From NCBI GenBank assembly GCA_950295325.1, contig OX485805.1:30059501-30119500 (forward strand): a stretch of DNA of 60,000 bases. Reading direction: 5' to 3'. The DNA is from Polytrichum commune. Lineage: Eukaryota; Streptophyta; Polytrichopsida; Polytrichales; Polytrichaceae. Positions 1 through 8,778 of this stretch are shown piece by piece; within the stretch, counting starts at the first letter, position 1, and each line of letters opens with the position of its first letter. Under the pieces are notes generated by a model. The model worked only from the letters and a program-made list of their open reading frames with translations, was not told where the DNA came from and searched no databases. The translations under genes and the position numbers were made by a program.

Positions 1-181
1 TGAGTTTGGCTTGGTCCGCAAGGCCAACTTTTAACACTCCGTCCGTGGCACAAATATGATCTAGCTTGGTACCACCAAACCACCTTCTCACATTTCGTCC
101 ACGGCACGAGCTAGCATGATTTGCCTTGGTATAATGGGCCAAACTACTTGCGCTCATTTCCTTGGGGCCTCTTTCGGCTAA

Positions 182-724
182 ACCCACTTTGTGGTGATGT
201 GCCGTCCAACTTCTTCTTAGGAACATCGGCTTCAATGCTCTTCAAATCTTTATGATTCGCACTACGTCCTCAAGATGCTTTGGGGTCTTGAACATGGTTT
301 TCACCACCCGCTTTTGAAACCCACCTAGAACGATGCATTTCTTAGAAAGCTCGTCCATCCTAGATGTACCATTCATTTGGGTGTGAAATTCGCACATATA
401 CGCCTTAAGAGACCCCGCGTGCCTCATGTGCCCCAAGTTCATTTCAACATCACCACCTTCTAAGCATTTCGAATTGGAATTTCAATCCAACATTAATGCC
501 CTCCAAGGTTTTGGGTGCTTCGGTATTCTAGCCCCTGAATACTTTTCGAGGTTTGCGAGAGCCTTTTCAAAGCACTCCTCCATTTTCCTCACCGAATCCA
601 CCCTCATGCCCACCATTGTCATTAGAACCAATGGTATGGTCAAATTCCATTTACACATGATCTTTGTTCCAATTTGAGCCTCACAACCTTTTGGAAACCC
701 CGGGCTCACCATCATAACCCGCAT
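182..724 (-). pseudogene. gag remnant of a minus-strand LTR retrotransposon
   Basis: Two open stretches on the minus strand (724-482 and 442-242) share one reading frame, separated by a stop near 480. The second reads like a plant retrotransposon gag core: a HMRHAGSLKAYMCEFHTQMN segment followed by MDELSKKCIVLGGFQ, matching the usual pattern in which a small-repeat/YxxxF stretch precedes a short hydrophobic 'L..F..GL' block. A primer-binding site lies just upstream (775-786), which is the expected order LTR-PBS-gag. The element continues off the left edge, so its pol is not visible. Stops mean it is not functional. Recognition rests on motif pattern and context, not on a search. Confidence 0.6.
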
Positions 725-774
725 TTTTGATAGCCATGTCTACCTCAAAGTGCTAGCTCAAATATTGGAACCCT

Positions 775-786
775 GCTCTGATACCA
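775..786 (-). promoter_or_regulatory. Primer-binding site (tRNA-iMet type)
   Basis: Read on the minus strand this is TGGTATCAGAGC, the standard plant LTR-retrotransposon primer-binding site complementary to the 3' end of initiator methionine tRNA. It sits two bases from a sequence ending in GCGACA, a common LTR 3' end, so the LTR boundary is probably plus-strand position 789. Confidence 0.85.
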
Positions 787-788
787 AG

Positions 789-1760
789 TGTCGCAACCCT
801 TGCTAAGCCCCTTTGACAATCTTGCCAATTTTCAATTTTAGCAAAGGTTAAGAGCGCTAACCATTTGCATTCCGCCATGCTAATGGTTAGCTCCTCCTAC
901 CCCGGACCTTATAGTTCATAGGAGGGAACCAACCCTCCTACTTTGCTTTTGGGACTCACCCTTTAATCGGTAACCATTCCTTAGATGTGGACTTCCATCC
1001 ATGGAAGTCCAATCCTATGTTGATCATCGCATTGCCGGAGCAACACTACAACAACCCGAACCATACTAGGCAACTATGGCCTCACATTAGGCCAATGCCA
1101 ATGGAGGCCGTGCCGTTCGGCCTCGGGTGGGTGAGGCCACACCACCTCACCCATATAAGCCTCTAGGACTTCACGCGGGGCCCCTACCCCACCGTCAACC
1201 AACCTCTTGTCTCTCTACCAAGAGTTGGGGCCAAGTGGACATTTTCCTTTAGCTGCTGGGCCTAGAACCGCCCAGCAGCTTCAGACCATCATAACTTCCT
1301 TGTATGATGTCTGATCATAACAACCAACCACTCCATCTTCATCTACGTTTCACGTAGATGCCGATGGACTCCTCACTTGCCCCATTCGGGCAAGTATTGA
1401 GGAAGTTATGCCTGTTTGAACCTTGGCAGTCCCGGGAATCACTCCCAGGCACTGCTGTAACAGGGCGCTGTCCCGGGACAGCGCCCCACTCAAATGGCCA
1501 AACTCCTAGCTCCCACCTCCGCTTGAGGTGATCTTGAGCATTCTAGAATCACCACGCCATGAGCTACGCATAGCTCATGGCCTTGCCCTTGTGCCTCCTA
1601 GTCTTCGTGGGTGGGAGGCGTTCCCAACGCCCGGGGCCCTCACCCACACTAGGATCACTTGGGCCCTCTCACCAACGGCGCCACAAGTCCCGGGTGTCAC
1701 TCCGGGGTCCCCCTTGTGCCCATGGTGTTTCGGGCACTCCTCATGGAGAGGTGCGCGACA
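789..1760 (-). repeat. Probable LTR of the minus-strand element (far end uncertain)
   Basis: The end at 789 is set by the adjacent primer-binding site and begins TGTCGCAACCC on the plus strand, a terminus typical of plant gypsy LTRs. The other end is not certain: GCGCGACA at about 1753-1760 could be the matching inverted terminus, giving an LTR near 970 bp. The sequence up to about 2240 is also noncoding. It includes a TATATAAG at about 1805 on the plus strand, which could belong to this LTR or to the 5' LTR of the plus-strand gypsy element. No second LTR copy is in view to compare. Confidence 0.4.
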
Positions 1761-2248
1761 GAACGGGTGCGAACAGGGTGGGAACGGGGAGCGGATGGAG
1801 GGGTATATAAGTGGAGGGGACCACTTACATACCCCACTCCACTCCTTGTGGGCGCCCGGACGACCCTCCTCTACTACAGAGTGCGGGGTTTAGTGGGGTG
1901 CTCGGAGGAGTTAAGGATTCCTTTTTTGGGATCCTTTTATACTTTTTTTACTGACCTGTTTGTGGGTGTGATCCACGTGGACCCGTTCCCTTGTGACGTG
2001 GCATATTGCCTTTTTGGCATATTCCTTGTGACGCGCCCAGTCAACTGGCCTCTGCGTGAGCGCTGGTAGCGGGGTGCTCGAAGGGTATGCTAAATTTTTG
2101 TAGTTTAATTTTTAACGACATTTTTGAACTAATTCCACAGCAACACTATTTTGAAGTGTATGCTTGGATGTTTTGTAGCACTATTATGAAGTGCAATTAG
2201 TATTTTAAAAATTAGAGTTCTAGATTAGAATTAGAAACTACAATTTGG
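1761..2248. other. Noncoding stretch, possible promoter region of the following gypsy element
   Basis: No convincing coding sequence. A TATATAAG box at about 1805 is followed by a CT-rich and T-rich leader. It could be the U3/R part of a 5' LTR for the downstream element, but I found no copy of it after the element at 7.8-8.9 kb and no recognisable plus-strand primer-binding site, so this stays a guess. Confidence 0.25.
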
Positions 2249-2830
2249 GTGGATCCGGCAAGTGAAGGATTTCCAGACATGGCAAGTGGAGGATCTAGAG
2301 ACATGGCAAGTGCAAGTGGAGGATATGGAGACATGGCAAGTGGGGGATCAGGTTGTCACAGATCACATGTACGCAAGGCCGCTGGGTTGGAGTGGGATGT
2401 TTATGATGACAACACTCAAAAAGCCAGGGCAGGTTGGGAGAATGTACCACAACCGTGGTCAGTGAAGACTGCAATGCAGTACGTGGGTTTCCCTCACTTT
2501 GATCGGTTGTGGCCAAAACCTTGTCACGAGCGACACTGCAAGGCCATCAGTGCGAGTTATATGTAGCTTGATGACGTGGAGGCAAAATGGAGATTCCTAA
2601 CGATACTTAGAAGTATCTCCAATTTGGATAGATGGCCCAAGAGTGCAATTCCAAAGTCGGTGGCGTGTATGATGTATGCGGAGCACGTGTTGCGAGTTAG
2701 GGTGGATTGGTCAAGTTTGGCTACCCTGCACGGTCAAAAATTTGGGGGTATCGGAATTGCATTCACTAAATGCACAGTTCCAGATATTCCATACACTCCC
2801 GTTCCGGAGTGGTTCAGGAGGAATCCCAAT
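2249..2830 (+). pseudogene. Gag-position ORF of the gypsy element, unrecognised family
   Basis: Two stretches (2249-2566 and 2576-2830) share one frame and are separated by a TAG at 2564-2566. The N-terminal part is built from short repeats (ASGG, DMAS) encoded by a 20-30 bp tandem DNA repeat at 2260-2350. The remainder is Trp-, Cys- and His-containing (WPKPCHERHC) but I do not recognise a gag or zinc-knuckle family. It is called gag only by position, upstream of a pol-type region. The frame then runs into the G-rich minisatellite, which is also open. Confidence 0.4.
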
Positions 2831-2832
2831 AG

Positions 2833-3230
2833 TGGACGAGGGAGCGGACGGACGGGGGGGGAGCGGACGGGGAAGCGGACGGAGGGGGGGGGGGAGCGGA
2901 CGGACGGGGGGGGGGAGCGGACAAGGGAGCGGACGGACGGGGGGGAGCGGACGGGGGAGCGGACGAACGGGGGGGAGCGGACGGGGAAGCGGACAGAGGG
3001 GGGGAGCGGACGGGGGGGCGGACGGACGGGGGTGGGGCGGACAGAGGGGGGTGGAGCGGACGGGGGGGGGGGGGGGGGGGGGCGGACGGGAGAGGGGGGA
3101 GCGGACGGGGTTGGGAACAGGAGCGGACGGGGGGGAACGGTGGTGAACGGGAGCGAACGGGGGGGAACGGGGGCGAACGGGGGCGAACGGGGGTTGGGAA
3201 CGGAGGCGGACGGGGGGGCGGACGGGCTCT
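2833..3230 (+). repeat. G-rich minisatellite (GGGAGCGGACGG type)
   Basis: About 400 bp of imperfect short units around gggagcggacggacgggg, with G runs up to about 18. It stays open in frame with the preceding gag-position ORF, giving an Arg/Gly/Glu/Thr-rich tract, and is also open in a second plus frame and on the minus strand because of its composition. Runs of four or more G recur every 10-20 bases, so the strand could form G-quadruplexes. Later units turn into GGGGGAACGG. Confidence 0.9.
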
Positions 3231-3376
3231 AGTAAATTTTTCCCCACTTTACCTTTACTTTGCTGACATGTCATCACACGTGGACATTGTAAATCCTACG
3301 TGTCAGAAATGGGTTAATGTAATTACACAAAAAAATCGGTAAAATTCAAGTCCGTCGGGATAAAGACAGCATCCGG

Positions 3377-3420
3377 CATAATGTCGTGACGGATACGTGT
3401 CGTGACGACACGACATTATG
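3377..3420. repeat. 12-bp inverted repeat at the broken N-terminus of the methyltransferase
   Basis: cataatgtcgtg at 3377-3388 is repeated inverted at 3409-3420 around a 20-base loop that itself contains gtcgtgacg-type copies. It lies exactly where the methyltransferase motif I region would be expected, so it may mark a small insertion or a rearrangement joint. Confidence 0.7.
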
Positions 3421-4494
3421 TCGGGATTACCCTCCGTCACGACACAATAGACAACCCTGCAGCCAACAGAGTCGTTCGACACCACATCCAACAATTGTTG
3501 TTGAGATACCCCGCACAATTGTCAGCCTCTGCCATTCATGGATATTGTGGTCAACTTCCTCAAGATGTCACTATGATTAGTGATGAGGATTTGAGAAGGT
3601 TGGGCCACGTGGATTTGATTATTGCAGGATGGTCTTGTCAAGGTCATTCGCGGGCAGGAACTGGCCAGGGATTGGATGATCCTAGGTCTAGTTTGTTTGC
3701 GGATTTGATGCGATTGACGCAATGGTGGTTTACCCACCAATCAACCCCGCTAGGGTACATTTTCGAAAATGTACCATTATTGGGTGATACCCGGCACAAA
3801 GTGGTGAAGGATGGTGAGTACATTAACCAAATTCTGGGTACTCCAACATTTCTGGATGCTGCATCTTTGGGATCCTTTGCTCATCGGCCTCGTTGGTTTT
3901 GGACCAACTTGGTATCACCTCGGATGCTTTCAGCGGCGATTGCCCGCATTCCCCGCCTTATGGATCGCAAGGTGGATGACATTTTAGATGATCATCGTGT
4001 TTCCTTGGCAGTTACCAAGGATGACACCTTGCCATTTGCATTAATTAACAAGGTGGGCATTCCGAAAGGTGCACTACTTACTTTTGTGACATATTCACAG
4101 TCTTTTGCATTTCGATCTCGTGGACCTGGCATGGTTTGGGATTTTAAAATCCCAAACTTATGAGGAGCCTACGGCAAATGAGCGGGAACGCGCCATGAGT
4201 TTTCTTATAGGTATCACGGCTGCTCACGGGCTTCAGGAAGGTCAGAGACGTTTCCTATTGGGGCAAGCTATGGATCTTAATAGCATTGTGTGGATAATTG
4301 GAATTTGTCTTGCTGCACAACAACGTATGGATGACCAATTGCTTACTCTGAAGACAGAGAACAATGGTCAGGGGGCAATGGAGCCGCAATCCAAGGATCA
4401 CATTGAGGTCAATGACACCGAGGGATTATTTCCTTTGAAACTTCATGTTGCGGAAGAGCTTCGAGCCCAACGTGTTTTTTCGGCTTTGACCTAA
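3402..4494 (+). pseudogene. C5-cytosine DNA methyltransferase domain of the retroelement (broken)
   Basis: The reading in 3402-4163 contains, in order, a DNPAANRVV segment fitting the family's motif II region, then motif IV-like AGWSCQGHS (catalytic Cys-Gln present, but Ser where Pro normally precedes Cys), motif VI-like FENVP, and motif VIII-like AHRPRWFWTN. After a frameshift the frame from 4105 continues with ANERERAM, GQRRFLLGQAMD and a hydrophobic C-terminus, as expected for motifs IX/X, up to a TAA at 4492. The glycine-rich SAM-binding motif I that should lie about 30 residues before DNPAAN is missing, replaced by short inverted repeats and the minisatellite. The order IV-VI-VIII-X is the standard order, not the permuted DRM order. 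It would methylate cytosine in DNA if intact; this copy cannot. Confidence 0.85.
4134..4157. repeat. 24-bp perfect palindrome at the methyltransferase frameshift
   Basis: The 24 bases centred between 4145 and 4146 are perfectly self-complementary (half-site GTTTGGGATTTT). The frame used by motifs IV-VIII ends at a TGA just after it (4161-4163), and the frame used by motifs IX-X and by pol takes over at the same place. The palindrome is therefore a good candidate for the lesion that caused the frameshift. Confidence 0.9.
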
Positions 4495-4674
4495 GAATTT
4501 GGGAAGTTGGAGGCCCATAAAATGTTTCCACTTCTATTTCTTGGTGATACTTCATATGTGGGTAGCTATTTAGCTACACAAACTGATTGTAGTGGAGAGG
4601 ATACGCATTTGGATTCAAGTGCAGATGATGGGGGCAAAGGTGTTGCCCTCTCCACGGACTAGCAATCACAGGCT

Positions 4675-7600
4675 ATGCTGGCACCAAGTGGCAATCCTTC
4701 TATGAAGAAGAAAACCACGGAGTTTGACGATTGGCCAATTGAAGTGGGGCCAAAGCTTACTGGTGCCGAAGCACGAAAGGTACGGGGATTTGTTCGCTCT
4801 TACCGTAATTGTTTTGCCTTTAGTCTTCATGATCTTGAAGGATATAAAGGTAAACCTGTTCGTATTCAACTCGAGAACGACCACCCTATTTTCAGACGGC
4901 CGTACAGACTTAGTACCTCTGAAAGGTTGGGTATTCAAACTCAATGTCAAGAGTTATTGGCAGCGGAATTGATTGAACTCTCCGATGGAGAGTATGCTTG
5001 TGCCACGGTTATGCCGTCAAAGAAGGATATCTTTGGCAACTGAACGGAAAAACGGATGTGTGGTGATTATCGTCCAATCAACCACAAGACCAAGTCGGAT
5101 CGATATCCAATGCCGATGCCGGAGGAGTTGTTTGATGCACTGGGATTTTCTAGAATCTTCAGCACTCTGGATTTGAGGTCTGGTTATCACCAATTACCTT
5201 TGTTGTTGGGTGATCGAGTGAAGACCGCATTTTGGGGAATTGATAAAGATGGCAAGGATCAACTTTATCATTGGAAATTTCTGCCATTTGGTCTCAAGAA
5301 TGCACCAGCTGAATTTCAGCGGGTGATGGACCAATTATTGGCTGGTTTGCCGTTTGCTAGATGTTACATTGATGATGTTATCATCTTTAGTAATAGTCCA
5401 CATGATCATGTGAGACATTTGCAAGCGGTATTTGAACGACTTCAACGGTGGGGACTCCGTTTACATCATGGAAAATGTAAGTTTTTCCATGATCAATTGC
5501 CCTATTTAGGCCACATGATTGTTCCTGGCGGTCTTGGTGTGCAACATGCGAAGGTGGATGCTTTGCACAAAATTCCCGCACCTAGTGATGTACCACGGCT
5601 TCGTGCATTTCTAGGATTGACAAATTATTATATGAGGTTTGTCAAAAACTTTAGTTTGATTGCCAAACCTCTTATCATTCTCTCGGGGAAAGACCAACCA
5701 TGGATTTGGAGTCGGGAACAACAACATGCATTTGATACATTGAAGCAGAGGCTCGGTTCAGCGCCAGTGCTTCGACGCCCGGATGTGTCTAGAGCTTTTC
5801 AATTGCACACGGATTGGAGTGCAGTGGGATTGGGAGCGGTATTGATACAGAAAGATGAAGAGGGAAAGGAATATGTGGTGGCTTATGCATCTAGAAGTAA
5901 TAATAGTGCTGAATCTAATTATTCTTCTTATGAAGGCGAGGCCTTGGCGGCCGTTTGGGCCATTGCGCATTTTCGACCTTATTTGTATGGGCAAAAGTTT
6001 ACTTTGGTGACTGATCATCAGCCTTTAAAATGGCTTATGGAATCAGATAAGCTCACCGGGAAACTTGCTAGGTGGACATTGTTACTTCATGAATATGATT
6101 TTGAAGTTGTTCACCGAGCAGGAATTGCCAACTTGGATGCAGACGGATTGTCTCGCAATCCAAGTCCTTCAGATGAGGATTTAACTGGAGTCAGGTGGCA
6201 TGGAGATTGTGATCGTGAGGCAGTGCCGGGTTGGCATGCTGCCACATATCTCATAATGATGTCGGGATTGGCTGCTGAGATCCTTGTAGAAGAACAAGAT
6301 GAGGAGGTTGATAAATCTCTCGTTGTTAGTGATGTGTGGGAAGACCAGGCGGTCTTGCACAAATTTCAACAAGGGATATTTCCTCTTGGATTATCTGCTA
6401 TGGAGCGAGATAGAGTTAGTCACCGGATAGCAAGGTTTCGTTGGGCAAACAGCTTGTTATTTCGTGTGTGGCCGAACGGAACGAGGCGCATCGTTCCAAG
6501 GCCAGATCAAAGAGCTTCTTTGGTGCGGCAAGTGCACGAGGAGCTTGGACATTTTGGAATGCGAAGGACGCACTCTATGTTGCGCAACCAATATTGGTGG
6601 ACTGGTATGTATCAACAGGTTGCCACTTATGTTTCTCGGTGTCAAGTATGTGACCGGGTCAGGTCAAGTTTTAATACTTTGTCACCTCAACTTCAGCCTT
6701 TACCTATTATGGGCTTGGGATATCGTTGGTCTTTGGATTTTGCCAGACCGCTTACTATCACTCCACGTGGTTCCAAGTATGTGCTTGTGATGGTGGAGCA
6801 TTTTAGTAAGTGGATTGAACTCGTGGCTCTTCCCCAAAATTCCTCAGAATTGGCGGCTATGGCATTTCTTGATCGAATTTTGGCACAGTTTGGAGCACCT
6901 GCAGAGGTGTTGACGGATCAAGGGAGAGAATTCCTTGGATCTTTCGAGGCTTTGTGTACCAAGGCTTTGATTGATCATCGGACAACTTCCAGAGATCACC
7001 CTGAGGCATATGGCTTAGCTGAACGAGTTGTTCAGACGGTTAAGCGCGGTTTGCGGAAGTATGGATTACTTCATGGCAACCATCGCGATTGGGACTTGAT
7101 GTTACCATGGATAGCAATGGGTTATCGTTTCAGCAGACAAGCATCTTTGGCATCCTATAGTCCTTACCAACTCTTGTATGGACGGGAACCAATTTTACCT
7201 AGCTCGGTGCGAGAGAAATTGGCTCCCGTGGTAAACTTGGATGATCCAGATGTTTGGGCTCAATGTCTTCATGACCAAACAACGTTCTTCCAAAAGGCCA
7301 TGCCTATGGCTATGGAGAACTTAAATATTGCTCAACATCGTGATACATTACGGTATGCCCGGATCCGCAGTGGAGCTTATCGACCTCAGGTTCGTAGATT
7401 TTCCAAGGGGGATTATGTTTACTTGCAACGGGAGGCGCCTACGACATTGGATGTCAAGGCTGGGCGCACGATTTTGCGGGTAAAAGATGTCTTGCCAAGT
7501 GGTATATTATTGCTTGAAGGCAATGATAGACGGGAATGTCGTGAGCATTCAAAGAATTGTGCTCCATGTCACCTTCCCATCAACGGCTCTGTGCATCCCG

Positions 7601-7806
7601 AGTTGGCGGTTGTACCACAGGGTCTGCCTTGTTATGTTTGTGGAGAGAAGAAAGGAGCTGCAACAATGTTATTGTGCGACCAATGTCAACGTGGATGGCA
7701 CATGGCATGTTTGACACCTCCCCTTTTGACCCTTCCTTCTGGCAATTGGGTTTGTCCTCGTTGTCGGAAAGCCTCTCATTCCGTGGCCGTTAATGGTCAT
7801 GATTGA
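4675..7806 (+). pseudogene. Gypsy pol: reverse transcriptase, RNase H, integrase, C-terminal PHD finger
   Basis: One frame with a single TGA at 5041-5043, where an aromatic residue precedes TEKRMCGDYRP. Reverse transcriptase shows LDLRSGYHQ, FLPFGLKNAPAEFQR and the catalytic YIDDVIIFS. RNase H shows LHTDWSAVGLGAVL, YEGEALAAVWAI and VTDHQPLKW. Integrase has the HHCC zinc site (HEELGHFG, then CQVCDRVR) and the D,D,E triad in SLDFARP, LTDQGREF and GLAERVVQ. No clear aspartic protease DTG motif was found in the stretch before RT (4495-4675). The last 50 residues of the 916-aa stretch form a PHD finger in place of a chromodomain. After the early stop the downstream frame is intact for 2.75 kb, so this copy is fairly young. 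Confidence 0.95.
7627..7765 (+). other. PHD zinc finger at the integrase C-terminus
   Basis: The residues follow the C4-H-C3 spacing of a PHD finger: CYVC, a gap ending LLCDQC, then GWHMAC and NWVCPRC. PHD fingers bind histone H3 tails, and a number of plant gypsy-type elements carry histone-binding domains after integrase to steer integration. A targeting role here is inferred by analogy. It is part of the same open frame as pol. Confidence 0.9.
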
Positions 7807-8130
7807 GAATTTTGTGGATGTTTACCACATGTTTTAGTGGTGAAGTTGTTATTTAGTTGGTTGGAAATTTTATGGAATTAAGACCACATTGAAAGAGTTA
7901 TCCAAGAATTCAACATTAATTGTTGAAGACGATTAAGGATGGGGCTCACATTACACCCAGCCTACAGTTGTTGGATTACTTTGTCAATCACGAGTTTAAT
8001 TCCTTCGATTACTACTACCCAATTAAATATGTATAGATGTAGCAACAACTTCATCATATTCAACAACTCTACCGATGAGTGTGTTTGTTCCTAGCCGATT
8101 GGAGGGGCTCCTTATCTGCTAGTGGGGGCA
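7807..8130. other. 3' untranslated part of the gypsy element
   Basis: AT-rich and noncoding. A G-rich tract, gctagtggggg at about 8119-8129, could be the polypurine tract that primes plus-strand synthesis just before a 3' LTR. The LTR start could then be the TGG at about 8141, but no 5' copy confirms this. Confidence 0.35.
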
Positions 8131-8235
8131 CTTGAAGAGGTGGTTGTTTAGCATTTTAGTTTGCTATTTTATTTTGCTAATTGATGTTGACAACGACACT
8201 CGATCTGTTGTGTTTAACGATCTTAGTTTACACGA
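8131..8235 (+). repeat. 105-bp perfect direct repeat, copy 1
   Basis: Identical over all 105 bases to 8674-8778. It starts cttgaagaggtgg and ends tttacacga. It lies directly after the possible polypurine tract of the gypsy element, so it may be the last bases of the internal region plus the first part of a 3' LTR. Confidence 0.95.
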
Positions 8236-8673
8236 TAGCTGTCACGTGAGGTGACATCGGGGGCTAAGTTACGTCAATTTAGGAGTAAATGGACTCCATT
8301 AGGATTCCATGTGTGTTGGGATGAGTAACGAACTCCATTGGGAGTCCTAGTTAGTTGTTCATCCACTCCATGGATGAACTCCACATAGGATTGGGGTTGT
8401 ATGGAGAGGAAGGCCTCTTGACTTGCCATTGTTGTCAAGTCAAGTCTTGTGAGTGTGTTTTGAGAGAGAGAGAGAGCTTGTTGTTGCTTTCTCATGGCTA
8501 TGGTGTAGTAGATTATGAGTAAAGTCTTTGCATTCTTTCTCCACCACTTGCACTCTTGGATTCTCCCTTCGTGGAGTGAGAGATAGCTTGACTCTTGTGT
8601 GTGAATTTCAGAGTTTCTTAAGCTTTGTAAGAAGACATTTTAGTTTCTTAAGCTTGGAGAGAGAAACCCTCAT
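8236..8673 (+). repeat. Possible 3' LTR body between the two direct repeats
   Basis: 438 noncoding bases. They open with a TGTCAC/GTGACA hairpin at 8239-8255 and contain an agagag microsatellite at 8462-8475. Position after the element suggests LTR sequence, but without a second copy this is inference. Confidence 0.35.
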
Positions 8674-8778
8674 CTTGAAGAGGTGGTTGTTTAGCATTTT
8701 AGTTTGCTATTTTATTTTGCTAATTGATGTTGACAACGACACTCGATCTGTTGTGTTTAACGATCTTAGTTTACACGA
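8674..8778 (+). repeat. 105-bp perfect direct repeat, copy 2
   Basis: Exact second copy of 8131-8235, 543 bp downstream. It includes the ten bases before the possible LTR start, so it is not explained by a simple second LTR. A recent local duplication or template switch is more likely. Confidence 0.95.

Larger units (their letters stand above)
2249..7806 (+). mobile_element. Ty3/gypsy-type element with cytosine methyltransferase and PHD finger
   Basis: Domain order along the plus strand is: unrecognised gag-position ORF (2249-2830), G-rich coding minisatellite (2833-3230), C5-methyltransferase-like domain (3402-4494), reverse transcriptase, RNase H and integrase (about 4675-7600), and a C-terminal PHD finger (about 7627-7765). 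RT before integrase places it in the Ty3/gypsy type. From 4105 to 7806 everything is in one frame apart from three stop codons (4492, 4661, 5041). The methyltransferase N-terminal part is one frame off, shifted near 4134-4157. That single-frame layout argues that the methyltransferase was part of the same polyprotein as RT, not a neighbouring gene. LTR borders are not resolved. The element is inactive in this copy. Confidence 0.85.

Noticed and set aside
2711-3277. 188-codon proline/arginine-rich minus-strand ORF
   Set aside because: It is the antisense of the G-rich minisatellite; its openness comes from composition.
3402-4163. Host DNA methyltransferase gene next to a transposon
   Set aside because: There are no introns, and its C-terminal part shares one frame with RT to PHD; it fits better as a domain of the element.
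5387-6790. Several ORFs of 60-110 codons on both strands inside 5-7 kb
   Set aside because: They are shadows of the pol reading frame, which has clear RT, RNase H and integrase motifs.
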